A DNA stretch of 64,000 nt, taken from assembly GCF_900078755.1 (NCBI RefSeq), contig NZ_FKIH01000040.1; one strand, 5' to 3'. The stretch comes from Ichthyocystis sparus (GTDB lineage: Bacteria; Pseudomonadota; Gammaproteobacteria; Burkholderiales; 2013Ark19i). Position numbers and translations under genes: made by a program. Shown in pieces: positions 35,774 to 48,000 of the stretch. The notes beneath the pieces were generated by a model. That model searched no databases and was not told where the DNA came from. It saw nothing but the letters and a program-made list of their open reading frames with translations. How positions within the stretch are numbered: the first letter of the stretch is position 1; the number at the start of each line of letters is the position of its first letter.

Positions 35774-38116
35774 CTATACCCCTAGAACTAGTACTAGTAG
35801 AGTTTTCAGCATTTCCACTTCCTCTTCCCTGGCCCTTCTAATTGTCTCTGTTCTATCTGACACTAGAGAGGTGGTTATCATCATATTCATTGTCTCTGTC
35901 TTTTTCGCTTCCATTTTCCCTAACCATAACTCTAGCTCCAGTTCTAACTTTCTTACTCTCGCTCTTATTCCCTCCAGTCTAAGCATTAGATTTAGTTCTA
36001 CATCACTTCTTGATTCCTCTTTTCCCTCCTCTCTCAATCTATTTAGCTCTATTTTTCTTCTATTTCTGTCTATTCTTGCCTCTATCTCTTTCTTTTTCAC
36101 CGTCAACCTATCTAGCTTTATTTTTAGATCTAGACTTTTACCTTTCGCCGCCACTGTTGCTCTTACTTTTGCTAGCTCCTCCTCTATCACAGTCTTTTTC
36201 ATTCTAACTTTATCTAGCTCTTCCTTGCTTGTCCACATTTCATACATAAGTTCTTGTGCCACTAGTATTTCTAGCTCTTTCTCTAGAGAGTTCCGTCTTT
36301 TTTCTCTTGATATTGCGCTGTTTATATCTCGCATTAAATTTTTCTCTCTAGTTACTACTTCATCCATCTCTGTTGTAGCACATCCCTCTCCGGCTTGCTT
36401 TAGTTCTTTACATCTCTCTCTTACTTTCTCTAGTTCTTTCTCCATTTCTTGCAAGTTTTCTGTTCTCGGTCCTACTAGCACCTCCATTAGTTCTCTCTTT
36501 ACTTCCGTTATATTTGTATCTTCTATATCTGTTCTTCCTAAGCTTAATGGTCTCGCCACCTCTAAATTTCCTATCATTCTTTCTGTAATTTCTCTTGCTG
36601 TACTTTTTACCCTTTCTAGCTTTACCCCCCTACTTACAGCTACATCTATAGATACCCTTAGCTCTTCTTCTCGTTTCTTAGCTGCTGACTTTTCCCTCCT
36701 TTTTGCTGCCTCTTCCTCTTTCTTCCTCAGTTCTTCCTCTTTCTTTCTCAGTTTTTCTTCTTTTTCTTCCTCTTTCTTCCTCAGTTTTTCTGCTCTTTCT
36801 TCCTCTTTCCTTTTTTTTCTTTCTTCTTGCTCTTTCGTGTATAGTTTGGTCCTCGATTTCACCAATTTCCTATTTCTCTCTTCTTCTAATTCTGGTAACA
36901 ATTTTTCTTCTGGTCCTGTTGCAGATTCTTCTATTATCATTGTAGGTACTAACGCTGTAGGTGCTTCTATGCTGGCCTTCAGAGCTTTTAATAATTCTTC
37001 GTTAGTTGTTATAAGAGAAGCAGTATTTTCGCAACCGGGGCCAATTACTTCCTGGCGCGCTACACCAGCTATTTCCAGTTCTAGATTGCGCAATAAATCT
37101 AGCTGAATTTCTGAAAGTTGATTTATCACGCCCAAAACGGTATTGGATTGAGGAGTATTATAAAACATACCTCGAAATAGCATCTGATCAGGTTGCATTC
37201 CCAGCGATTGTGCTAAATCTGCGGGCAAAATTAATCCTCCATGAGAAGGGGAACCTCTGCCACTTTGCTTTGCTACAATTGGGGTTTGCTGCGCATACGG
37301 CGCACCTGGATCTTGCCAAAGCGATGCACCTGGGTCTTGTGGGTACGGTGCACCTGGATCTTGCCAAAGCGATGCACCTGGGTCTTGCGGGTACGGTACA
37401 CTTGGGTCTTGCCAATGCGATGTACCTGGGTCTTGCGGGTACGGTGCACCTGGGTTCTGCCAATGCGATGTACCTGGGTTTTGCGGGTACGGTACACCTG
37501 GGTCTTGCCAATGCGATGCACCTGGGTTTTGCGGGTACGGTACACCTGGGTCTTGCCAATGCGATGCACCTGGGTCTTGTGGGTACGGTACACCTGGATC
37601 TTGCCAACGCGATGCACCTGGGTCTTGCGGGTACGGTGCACCTGGGTCTTGCCAATGCATATAACCCACACTCCCTTCTGTCACCACTGCCGGTGCTGCT
37701 GCAGGTGCAGGTATTTCTACGCTATCCATCAGCGCTTGTATCACTGACGCGTTACGTTCCGCAAGATCCATGGACTCCATGACACCAGCTTGACCGACGG
37801 AACTACTTCCCTCTCCTGATCCACGGCTAAGCAGCGCTTCTTGTCTAGTTAAAAGTTGAGCCACCAAAGCTGATACACAAGGAGCAAGTGGGGAGCCATG
37901 AAACATACTCCGAAATATCCTTTCACCAGGCTGCATTCCCAATATTCGTGATAAATGTGGATCTAATAAGAACCCTCCTGCCTCAGTAGATCCTGTGCTT
38001 TGCTCTAATGATAATGCACTTGACGGCTGTGCTTGCCCACCTAGACCACCTAATCCATCGTCACTACCATTAAGACTACTCGCTTTACTATTTGAGCTAC
38101 TTAATTTCCGTTTCAT
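35774..38116 (-). CDS. Type B coiled-coil array protein, 780 aa
   Basis: Start at MKRKLSS (38116); AAGGACT at 38125-38131 is 8 nt away, whereas the ATG at 38122 would be too close. Layout: N-terminus nearly identical to the 27861 gene; module 1 (about 47-135, LGMQPGERIFRSMFHGSP); seven to eight 16-residue repeats (HWQDPGAPYPQDPGAS; about 155-275); module 2 (about 290-390, LGMQPDQMLFRGMFYNTP); TMIIEESATGPEE; a Lys/Glu helix of LRKKEEE units (about 430-480); and type B helix (about 500-765, LELELELWLGKM). It ends earlier than its closest relative, with a VVVVEDSG-like tail visible beyond the stop. Function unknown. This and the 25294-27861 gene are the most similar pair in the N-terminal half. 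Confidence 0.88.
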   Translation of the reverse strand: MKRKLSSSNSKASSLNGSDDGLGGLGGQAQPSSALSLEQSTGSTEAGGFLLDPHLSRILGMQPGERIFRSMFHGSPLAPCVSALVAQLLTRQEALLSRGSGEGSSSVGQAGVMESMDLAERNASVIQALMDSVEIPAPAAAPAVVTEGSVGYMHWQDPGAPYPQDPGASRWQDPGVPYPQDPGASHWQDPGVPYPQNPGASHWQDPGVPYPQNPGTSHWQNPGAPYPQDPGTSHWQDPSVPYPQDPGASLWQDPGAPYPQDPGASLWQDPGAPYAQQTPIVAKQSGRGSPSHGGLILPADLAQSLGMQPDQMLFRGMFYNTPQSNTVLGVINQLSEIQLDLLRNLELEIAGVARQEVIGPGCENTASLITTNEELLKALKASIEAPTALVPTMIIEESATGPEEKLLPELEEERNRKLVKSRTKLYTKEQEERKKRKEEERAEKLRKKEEEKEEKLRKKEEELRKKEEEAAKRREKSAAKKREEELRVSIDVAVSRGVKLERVKSTAREITERMIGNLEVARPLSLGRTDIEDTNITEVKRELMEVLVGPRTENLQEMEKELEKVRERCKELKQAGEGCATTEMDEVVTREKNLMRDINSAISREKRRNSLEKELEILVAQELMYEMWTSKEELDKVRMKKTVIEEELAKVRATVAAKGKSLDLKIKLDRLTVKKKEIEARIDRNRRKIELNRLREEGKEESRSDVELNLMLRLEGIRARVRKLELELELWLGKMEAKKTETMNMMITTSLVSDRTETIRRAREEEVEMLKTLLVLVLGV
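36690..36830 (-). repeat. Lys/Glu helix repeat (LRKKEEE)
   Basis: Repeated 21-27-bp units (ttcttcctctttcttcctcag) encode LRKKEEE runs. Opposite charges i to i+4 suggest a stable single alpha-helix. Confidence 0.75.
37285..37660 (-). repeat. 48-bp coding tandem repeat (WQDPGAPYPQDPGAS), about 7.5 copies
   Basis: Units differ by single substitutions (H/R/L before WQDP, D/N after PYPQ). The same 48-bp unit occurs three times in the 27861 gene. Confidence 0.9.
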
Positions 38117-40584
38117 TGGCATGGAGTCCTTATTATTTCATTGTTTTTTTTATCTCTATTTTCACTCTGTTGATACCACGAGCTGTATACAAACCCTTTT
38201 ACAATCAATACCAAAGATTGCTTTTTGACTTAATATACTTTTTTTCAGGTCAAGATTGATCTACACTAATGAAAAAACATTCATTCTCAACAAAAATACT
38301 GCTCATGCACATATTATAAAAAATAACTTTGAAGAAGGCGCAGCCTCTACGCTAGCCAGCTTTAACTATATCTAAGCACATACAAGTACACGTCTATCAT
38401 GCTGAGTTAGTAAAGGCTCTCTTTCAATTGGTATTGCTACCTACACATTAGGCTCAGCTGTTGAAACTATCTTTGCGGGCTTGCTGATAGTAATATTACG
38501 AGACTTTAGCGTAAATTAATTGGCAGGTATCTTCTCAATTTTCTAAATATAATTAAAACTCTGTAATTTATTTGGTATTTTTCTTGTATTTTTAAAGATT
38601 TCTCATGTAATTATTATTAATAATCATGCGTAATTTTTTGTACATAAAATACAACTACACCCAACAGCACCGACAGCAAATTTTCATCTTCAACTAATAT
38701 TGCTTTAGCATCTAAAGTTGAATGGTCGTACCTGCACTCTAATGAATATGACCTTATATCTCGATTAATTGTTTGTTGTTCCCATAATGAAACTAGGTTC
38801 AGTAGAACACTGCCAAACTATCAGCAGTCTCGTCGGTATACGTAATTGTCAGTATGGCGTACAATAAATAAATTCTGTTCATTATTATTTCCCCCACTTC
38901 TGTGATATTCTTCTGATTTTCTACAGTAAGTGCATGGAGTTAGTGTTGGCTGACCCTATTCTAGAATCCATTATCCAGGTATTGCTTTTAGAATGATTGC
39001 AATTGACTCTAATCATATTAATGAAGCAATTATGTGTGAACACACCAGCTTTTCAACAGGCAACATCCCAGAGTCGTGTTCTGTACTGTGAAATAATTTA
39101 ACAACAATAAATAATACTTTTAATAATGTATTCGATGGTATAGTAATTACCCCATTTGTGTACTATGACCAAAATGCTAAGGCAAACGGTAACTAAAGTT
39201 AATACAAAAAAACCAATTATCAGTACACATATTCTATATCAGACAAAATCTGTCTAACTAATGACCATACGTTTTTACTCTGCTAAGAGGGAATTTTTGT
39301 GCTGCCTCTAACGTGTTAATCCGATCTGTTATCCATGTCTGGTATTTTGATCAGATGAAGTAGGCGGCACGTGGCTTATTAGTACAGTTTTGCCTATTTT
39401 CAATAAAGACAGAGTAGTGACGGGATAATTAGTGGTAAAAATTCACCGCTGGTTCATGATATATGAGACAGTGCCGAATTTGTTCTTCCAAAAACTAACT
39501 TTTTGTGAATATTTATGAAAGTAAAATAGTAGTGCTATATTGCGATACGATAAAGCCACACCCTATAATTATGTTTTACATTTTTTAATTTAGAACAGGT
39601 TTTCTGCGTTCATTACATTACGAATCGTAAGCTGTGATTACCCCTTTACGCATATAAGTAATAATTCTGATCACACTGCAGCTCACAACCATTTCTGCAT
39701 TTACTATATCTAATACGGACGGTCCCCCATCCCACACGTAGCAATAAGGGTAACCTAGGTAAAATGCTTCTTAACAATAATGATACTGCAAGGAAATTTT
39801 AATCTTATAAGTACTAACCATACGGTTATACTACTAGCAAGGAAGAATAAGAAATAAGCAATGCCGTTTTCGTAATCCTGATTTTATATTTTACAGTGTA
39901 CCGACCTCCAAGGCAACACAGGCTCTCTAAAAATTGCTCTTGAACTTTGTGTTCCAATTACTCACCAAGACAAGCCTCATATTCACACTACCTGTACTTG
40001 TATGCGATGTTCTACTATGCTGCTTTGTTGCTAGATATACTATACACATGAGCTACCGCTAAACTGATATAAGCCTCTTAACAAAACACACACCGGCCCA
40101 GAACCGTACTAAATGGCACTTCGATATTTTATCTGCCTAATATCAATCGCAAGTACGTAATCTACTTCCTTGCCGATCATATTAAATACATTAACCACTC
40201 CGTCTGAAAACTTGCTCTACTGAAGCCAATTCTTAAGCAATACTTCACCAGAACACGTTCTTAGCATTAGAGATAAATTTGTACTCATTTGAACCCTACC
40301 TAAGGATCACGTACATTGTTCGAGTACTACATACAAGAAGAGTACATTGATCTTAGATCAAACTACCTGTCTATCGTTATTTTACAACGTACCACTTAGT
40401 TATTTGCATCACGAGGATACAGGCCTTACCATACCACATTTGATATAGAGCAATACAATAAAGGCGCACCTCCTGCATCTCCTAATACTCATCCGTACTA
40501 AGGGTTCAATACTTCTTCTATTACTGCCCATATACTACTTCTATCATTTCCATATCCTTTCTTCCCATTTATACTTCTACTATC
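38117..40584. other. Array spacer, full length, no gene seen
   Basis: Full block series with the conserved block at 38398-38457. Late blocks include CTTTACGCATATAAGTAATAATTCTGATC (39650), CCTGTACTTGTATGCGATGTTCTACTATGC (39990) and CAAGTACGTAATCTACTTCC (40150). No gene or RNA signature recognised. Confidence 0.7.
38398..38457 (-). promoter_or_regulatory. Conserved upstream block, copy 10
   Basis: Starts about 282 bp upstream of the ATG at 38116; close match to consensus. Confidence 0.4.
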
Positions 40585-42687
40585 CTAATCCTGATCTTGC
40601 TCTGCAACTTCTAATTTCTCTAATGCTAGAACTAGTCCTCTCGCCCTTAATTTTGCTTTCGATAACCCTACCATCAGCTCTAACTCTCTTACTCTTGCTA
40701 GGGATCTATTTCTATTCATCTCTTTCAGTCTATCTTTCTTTGCCTCTATCTCTGACGCTGTTGCTCCCGATATTATTCTACCTACCCGTATCTCTATATC
40801 TAAATTCATCGCGTATACTCTCAATCGATCTAATTCTGGACCTAGTTTTTGTTCTTGCGCTCTCGTTACATCTAGTTCTAACTCTAGCTCTTCCCTAGTT
40901 GCTACTGTTATTGCCCTTTCCTCCCACACCTCTCCAGATTTATCTAATCCTATAACTCTCTCTAGTTCTAGCTCTAGCGCTCTAATACTTACTTCCATTT
41001 CTCTTTTTTCCATTAGCTCTCTTCTCATTCTTTCTTTTCTCTCTTCCACTAGCGCTTTCATTCTTTTCTCCTCTTCTATCCTTGATTTTTCTCTGGTCGC
41101 TTTCTTTTCTAGTGTTGCTCTCCTTCTTTTTTCCGTGCTCTCTGCCCTAGCTTTCCGGTCTTCCTCCGCTACTCTAGTTTTCCGGTCTTTCTCCGCTGCC
41201 CTAGCTTTCCGGTCTTCCTCCGCTGCTCTAGTTTTGCGGTCTTTCTCCGCTGCTCTAGCTTTCCGGTCTTCCTCCGCTGCTCTAGCTTTCTGGTTTGCCT
41301 CTGCTGTTTTTTCCTTTGCCGCTCTTTTCAGCTCTTTATCTAACCTCATTGCTAGTACTTTTTTTGTTTTTCTATACGGCATTACTCTTTCTTTAAGCTC
41401 TAGCTCCGCAGCTATCAGTAGATCTAGTTTTATCGACAGCTCTATCTCTATCTCTTTTACTCTTATTTTTATCTCCTCTAGCTCTATTGTACTTTTTTTA
41501 GCTCCCACTCTATCTAATTCTCTCTTTCTATTTCTAACTTCCTCTAGCTCTCTCTCCATTTCTTGCACAGTTGATAATCTTGTTCCCAGCACTGCACTTA
41601 TTGCTTTCCTTTTCTTTATAACTGTTTCTAACTTTTCATCAATTTCTTCCGCGCTTGATAGTACTGCTACATTTGTTTTTCCAGTACTATCTCCTAGCTT
41701 ATTTTTTGCTCTAATCAGATTTGCTTCTCTAAGTTTAGCCATATGTATAACTTTTACTATTCCTATTTCTTGCGCCTCCCTTTCTAGTCTCGCTTTCGAT
41801 CTAGCCAATCTCTGATTTCTCTCTTCTTCCAATTTCGCTAGTAGTATTTTTTCCGATTCTGTTTCTGAGTCTGCTACTATTGTAGAAGGTACTATAACTG
41901 TAGGTGCTTCTATGCTACTCATTAGAGCTTTAATTAATTCTTCGTTAGTTGCTATAAGATGAGCAGTATACTCGGAACCAAAGCTAATTACGTCTTGGGT
42001 TTCAGAATTAGCTCTTTCTAGTTCTTGATTACGCAATAAACCGCTCTGAATTTCTAAAAATTGATTTACCATGCTCAAAACGATATGAGATTGAGGAGTA
42101 CCATGAAACATACCTCTACGTAGCGCTTGACCAGGTTGCATTCCCAGATCCATTGCCAAATCTGGTGTCAACATGAATTCCCCATCGGAATTTACTGTGC
42201 TCTTTTTCAGTGCCGCACATGGCACTTGCTTATGCACAGTATATATACTTTCTGCTACCACTGGCGGTACCACTGCAAATCGAGGTTCTTCTATACTATC
42301 TAGAAGTGCCTGTATTGTTCTCTCGTTATAGTCCATAAGAGCAGAATTACAGCCGCCACCTCTATATTGGGTGGAACTGCTTCCCTCTCCTGCTTCATTA
42401 CTAACTAGTGCTTCATGTTCGTCTAAAAGTTGAGCTGCTAAACTCGATACAATAGAAGTCTGTGGAGTGCCATAAAACATACTTCGAAATAATATTTCAC
42501 CAGGACTCATTCCCAACTTTAGTGCTAAATGTGGTGCTAATACAAAACCTCCTGTCCCATAATATTCTGTGCTTTGTTCTAATTCTAATGAACCTGACTG
42601 TTGTGCCTGTTTTTCTACATCTACCTGTTCAGCGTTACCATGCAGAACTTCTTCCTCACTACTTGAGCTACTTAATTTTCGTTTCAT
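40585..42687 (-). CDS. A/C mosaic coiled-coil array protein, 700 aa
   Basis: Intact 700-residue member with MKRKLSS start and AAGGACT upstream, slightly further away than usual because of an ATA insertion. Layout: module 1 (about 45-135, LGMSPGEILFRSMFYGTP); no WQ repeat; module 2 (about 165-275, LGMQPGQALRRGMFHGTP); the motif TIVADSETESEK; a shortened type A segment (about 310-445) in which the LLAKEVELE middle part is missing and IELEEIK joins directly to ELSIKLDLL; a KARAAEEDR repeat helix (about 466-520); basic helix; and type C block (about 610-700, REI..GRIISGATASEIEAKK). The decayed 31840-33557 unit has the same order, so the shortened A segment predates that decay. Function unknown. 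Confidence 0.88.
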   Translation of the reverse strand: MKRKLSSSSSEEEVLHGNAEQVDVEKQAQQSGSLELEQSTEYYGTGGFVLAPHLALKLGMSPGEILFRSMFYGTPQTSIVSSLAAQLLDEHEALVSNEAGEGSSSTQYRGGGCNSALMDYNERTIQALLDSIEEPRFAVVPPVVAESIYTVHKQVPCAALKKSTVNSDGEFMLTPDLAMDLGMQPGQALRRGMFHGTPQSHIVLSMVNQFLEIQSGLLRNQELERANSETQDVISFGSEYTAHLIATNEELIKALMSSIEAPTVIVPSTIVADSETESEKILLAKLEEERNQRLARSKARLEREAQEIGIVKVIHMAKLREANLIRAKNKLGDSTGKTNVAVLSSAEEIDEKLETVIKKRKAISAVLGTRLSTVQEMERELEEVRNRKRELDRVGAKKSTIELEEIKIRVKEIEIELSIKLDLLIAAELELKERVMPYRKTKKVLAMRLDKELKRAAKEKTAEANQKARAAEEDRKARAAEKDRKTRAAEEDRKARAAEKDRKTRVAEEDRKARAESTEKRRRATLEKKATREKSRIEEEKRMKALVEERKERMRRELMEKREMEVSIRALELELERVIGLDKSGEVWEERAITVATREELELELDVTRAQEQKLGPELDRLRVYAMNLDIEIRVGRIISGATASEIEAKKDRLKEMNRNRSLARVRELELMVGLSKAKLRARGLVLALEKLEVAEQDQD
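41140..41300 (-). repeat. 27-bp coding repeat (KARAAEEDR), about 6 copies
   Basis: Units alternate AEEDRKARA and AEKDRKTRA, so the true period may be two units (54 bp). Confidence 0.85.
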
Positions 42688-45083
42688 TAGTATAATATAG
42701 TCCTTATTTTATTGTTTTTTTCTTCTATCGATACCGTATGACGTAGACAATTCTTTCCACAGTTATATCAAGCTGGGTTTTTAATAATGTACCTCAAGAA
42801 TACACTTGACCTACGCTAATAAAAAATGACCTAAATAAAGATATACAGGTCGATATATACATACTTTATCCACTACAGAGGCATAGCGTCTACTATGCTA
42901 GCCCTAACTGCGTCTAAGTAGACACATTTATTATGCTCAATTAGCAAAAGTTCTCTTTCAACTAGTACGTACCCTATATGTTAGGTTTGGTTATTGCAAT
43001 TTTTTTTTATATACTTACTCATGGGTACATATTACGAGTCTTTATCAATTAGATAATTTTAAATCTAAGTAGCAAAGAAAAAATACAATATAAAAACTGT
43101 AATTTATTTGATACGTTTGCATGCACTTCCAAATATTTTCTAATGTTATTCTTATAATAAGTAGTAATTGTTCATGCATAAAACTACACCTAATATCACC
43201 ACAGCAAATTAGTTCATTTTCAACTAATTTTATATAAAATTCAGTTACTGTGCCTACATTATAACGCATATAATTTTGTACTATGATTGGTTCATTAGAA
43301 AATTACTAACTACCAATGCGGTTTCCAGTTTTATCAGTACATATAGTTTTAAGTACGCTGATACGTTGGATACTATGCTTAATAACTAAACAACATCGAC
43401 TATTAATTGCATTGTTTACGTGATAATTTTTCACCTCTACACGGCAAGTGCATGTGGTTACTAATAGCTGCCGTTGTTCTAGAATTCCTCTCTCAGGTGT
43501 TGCTTTTAGGATAACTGCAATCTCCTTTATGTCACTAACAAAGCAGTCATGGGCGTACATAAATGCTTTTGAATGGATGAATAGGCAACACCCAAACATC
43601 GTGCTTTATAATTATGTGACAAATGCAGTAGTGTTGTTTTGACAATGGTACTTGTCAATATGTGAATTACCACATCTGTGTGTCATGGCCAAAGCACTAA
43701 ATAAACAATGACTCAAATTAATACAAAAAATTGATGATTGGTACAAATATTCTATGCCAGACAAGCCCCTTCTAATTGATAGACGTATGTTTTTACTCTA
43801 CTAAGAATCTTTGTGCTGCTTCTAATATGTCAACCCTGATTTGACGCTATTCACATCCAATATTTCGATTATATTAAGCTGGATCCACGTGGCTTATTAT
43901 TACAGTACTGCCTACTGTTAACAAAGCATAGGGAATCTAGAGCACTAGTGGCAAAAGATTAACTATTTTTCGCGTTCATTATGTTTGAATTGAAGCTGTA
44001 ATTTTCTCTTTGCGTGTAAGTAATAATTCTGACTACACTGCAACCCACAACCATTTTTGCACTTACTACATTTTATATCTAAATAAATAGTTTTTTGTCG
44101 CATATCATGCAGAACTCAACGATTATCTAGGTTAAATACTTCTTAACAAAAGACTACCGCCGGAGGAATAACTAAAAATTACATTATCTAGTTCCCGACA
44201 TCTTTGCTTTTATCTATACACATATTTTATGCCAATACAAACTGTGCCACCCAACAGAAATTGAAATTGTAATTTTCTAAAATTAATCGTCTTTATTACT
44301 GTGACTCATCCTAATATACAATACCAGATTGTCATAGATCACCAAGTAAGAACGAGCTATACCGCTCTCAGTTATTATAATTCATCTGTTTTTACTGGGG
44401 TGCCTTGGGCAACATAGATTCTACGGAAACTAGTCTTGAGAACTTTGACCTAGTCATTTTCTAAGACGAATCTTCTACCCACACTATCTGTATTTATTCA
44501 TGATTTCTCACCATACTACTTTGTTGCTGTGATCTGTTACTTACGTAAATTGTTGTTAGACTAATACGCCTCCAACAGAGGCACACCCTAACCGGGAACT
44601 GTAACAAACGTCATTTTGATATTTTATTTGCCTAACCTCAGTCGCAAGTAATCAATCTGCATTCATTTGACTATATTGAGTACATTACCACTTTGTCTAA
44701 AAAATTGCCCTACCGAAGCTAATCTGAAGCAACAGCTTTACCAAATTGTATTACTAACATCAGAGCCAAATTTGTACTCAGCTGTGATCCTACTACCTCG
44801 AGATTCGTACCTCATCCCAGCACCACAGGGGATTGTATCGCTCCTGGATGCACCGACATGCCTATTATCACTTTACAACTGACTACTTAATTTACGCAAG
44901 TGAATTAACATTTGTATCACGGGAGTATCAACCTTATTCCTTATATTCCACAACCTAATATAATAAAGATTGTACCTAGTACTCACTCTCACTATGAGTT
45001 TAATACTTCTTCATGGATGTTTCTTCTACTGTATCTATTATTTTCATCACCAATCTCCTCATTTACTATCTCCTCTACTATTT
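42688..45083. other. Array spacer, full length, no gene seen
   Basis: Spacer with the conserved block (42932-42990) and the normal late blocks, such as TTTGCGTGTAAGTAATAATTCTGAC (44010), TGTATTTATTCATGATTTCTCACC (44490) and CAAGTAATCAATCTGC (44645). A segment before the 45084 stop (44985-45080) resembles that before 40585. Confidence 0.7.
42932..42990 (-). promoter_or_regulatory. Conserved upstream block, copy 11
   Basis: Starts about 245 bp upstream of the ATG at 42687; moderately diverged. Confidence 0.35.
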
Positions 45084-48000
45084 CTAATCCTGACCTTGCT
45101 CTCTGGCCCTCAGTTTATCTAACTTTAGAACTAGTCTCCTCGCTCTTACTCTTGCTTTAGATAGCTCTATCTCCAGTTTTATCTCTGTTATTCTCTCTAG
45201 AGATCTACTCCTACTTAGCCCTTTCAGTTTACTTTTTTTCTCCTCTATCTCTGACGCTGTTGCTCCCGATATAACTCTGCCTGCCCGTATCTCTCTACAT
45301 AGATTTGTTGCTCGTGTTCTCACTCTATTTAACTCTGTGCTCAGATCTTGCTCTCGTGTTATTACTCCAGCTAGTTCTAGCTCTAGTTTGGTTATTCCTT
45401 CCACTTTCTCTTCTTCTATCTTTCCAGATTTTTCTGATTTTCTAGCTTCTTCTAGCTCTAGTTCTAGCAATCTAATCTTCATTTCTATCTCTTTTTCTTC
45501 TGCTAGTTCTCTTCTCATTTTTGCTGATCTTTCTCCCAGTAGCGCTTTCATTCTTTTTGCCTCTTCCATCTTTGATTTTTTTCTGGCCGCTCCCTCTTCT
45601 AGTTTTTTCCTCTGTTTTGTTTCTATCTCTCTCTGTCTCTTTTCCGCTTTAGCTTTTTTTTCTTCTGCCGCCTCTATCTCTGCTCTAGTTTCCCGTATTT
45701 TCTTTGCTATTTCTTTCCTTTTTAGTTTCTCTGGATCTTTACATAACTTCTTCTTTAGTGCTTTTTCTCTATTTTTCACAATCCTTCTAGCTTCCTTGAG
45801 CTCTATCTCCATAGCCACTAGTGACTCTAGTTCTATCGACAACTCCAGCTCTATCTCTCTTACTCTTACCCTTGCTAATTCTAATTCTAGATCTATCTTC
45901 TCTTCACTTTCCTCAGCTTCTGCTATCCCACTCAATCTACTTAGCTCTGGATTTACTTCTTCTCCTGTGCTAACCCTTCTCTCTAGAAATAGCTCTCTCT
46001 CTATTAAGCGATCCAACTCTATTCCTAGCTCGCGAGCTCTTTCTACCATCGCCCTCGAGTCCACCAGTCTCGCATCTACCTTCATCTGACTTGTTTTTAC
46101 TTTATTTATTTCTTTTACGCTTGCTCCCTTTATCTCTAGCTCTACTTTTTTTGCCAATAGTGTATCTAGCTTTTGTTCCAGACTTCCAACTTCTCCTGCT
46201 TTCTTTCTTACCCTTTCTAGCTCCAACTCTATCTCTAGCTGTTTTGCTCTTACTTCTTCTATGTCTACTGCATTTTCCCCAGCTCTTATTATGCCTATTT
46301 TTCTCTTTCTTGATCTAACTTTCTCCAGCTCTATCCTCATTTCTTGCGCGTTTGATGATCCAGTTTCCAGCACTGAACGTATTTTTTTCTTTTTATCTTC
46401 TACTGCTCTTAACTCTCTATTAATTTCTCGCAAGTTTGACAGTGTAGCTACCTTTGGTTTTATCGTACCTACCCTTACCACATTTTTTACTTCCTTTAGA
46501 TTTGCCGCTCTAAGTTTAGCCGTACTTAGATCCATTTCTGTTTCTTCTTTTTGCTCTTCTCTTTCTGGTATAGATTCTGATCTAGTCAATCTCTGATTTC
46601 CCCCTTCTTCTGATTCTGTTACCGATTCTGTTTCTGAGGCTATTGGTACTAATGTGGAAGATACTATTGTTGCTGTAGGTGCTCCTACACGATCCATTAG
46701 AGCCTTTATTTCTTCCGCTGGCTCTTTTCTCATTATTTCTGACTTCTCTTCCGCTTTTGCTCTCTTCTTCTTTATCTTTCCAGCTTCTTTAATCTTTTTA
46801 TCTTTCTGTCTCCTCCTTTCTACATTAGCCAACTCTTCCTCTGCCATTATCAATATATTCTCGTTCCCTGTCTTTACCGATCTCTCTTCTTCCAATCTCT
46901 TTACTGACTCTTCCTCCGAATCTATTACTGTCACTGTCGATAATGCCGTAAATGAAGGTTCTTCTATGCTGGCCACCAGAGCTTGTAATAACTTTTCGTT
47001 AGTTGCTATAAGAACGGCAGTAGTTTCGCAATCAAGGCCAATTCCTTCTTGGATTGCAACATTAGCTTCTTCTAGTGCTTGACTGCGCAATAAATCTTCC
47101 CTAAGTGCCAAAAGTTGACCTACTATTTCTAACACTACATTAGATTGTTGGGTGCCGTAAAACATACCTCGTAATAGCCTTTCTCCGGGCGTCATTCCTA
47201 GAGCTGATGCTAAATCTGGTGCCAACAACATAAACCCTTCCTCAGAGCTTGTAAAACTCTGTTCCGGTGCACTGATTGGTACTTGATTATTTGTAGACAC
47301 TTCTACCACTGCCTCTGTTGAATCCTGCACATGACCATGCAATTCCGGCGCTGCCGTAAATGTAGGTTCTTCTGTGCTATCCATTAGCGCTCGTATCGTT
47401 ATTGCGTTAGATTCAATAAGATCAGCAACCTCAGTGGCGCTACGTTGAGTGGCAGAACTAGTTCCCTCTCCTGTTCCATGGCGAAGCAGTACTTCCTGTC
47501 TATTTAAAAGTTGAGCCACCAAGGCTGATACCCGAGAAACCTGTGGGGTGCCATGAAACATACCCCGAAATAGAGCTTCACCAGGATTCATCCCCAACGA
47601 TAGCGCTAAATGTGGCTCCAATACAAAACCAACCTCAGCACCGAGTGTTGCACTACCATGTCCTTGTGCACTTGATGACTGTCCTCTCGTATCTGCACCA
47701 TCCATCTGCACAACGTCAGGTGCTTCCGCACTGTCCATCAGTGCTTCTATCAACCTTTCGTTAGATCTTATAAAATCATCTTCATCTAAATCATCTCCCA
47801 ATCCAGGTATAGTTACTCCTCCAAGGACTAGATCCCCATGAGCTTTTAACATTTTATCTACTAAATCTGATACAACACTAGCCATAGGAGTGTTGTGAAA
47901 CATACCCCTTACCAGTGCTTCACCAGGATTCATCCCCAATGCCAGTGCTAAGCTCGGCGTCAATCTTACACATTCCTCAGAGGAATCTGTAATTTGTTCT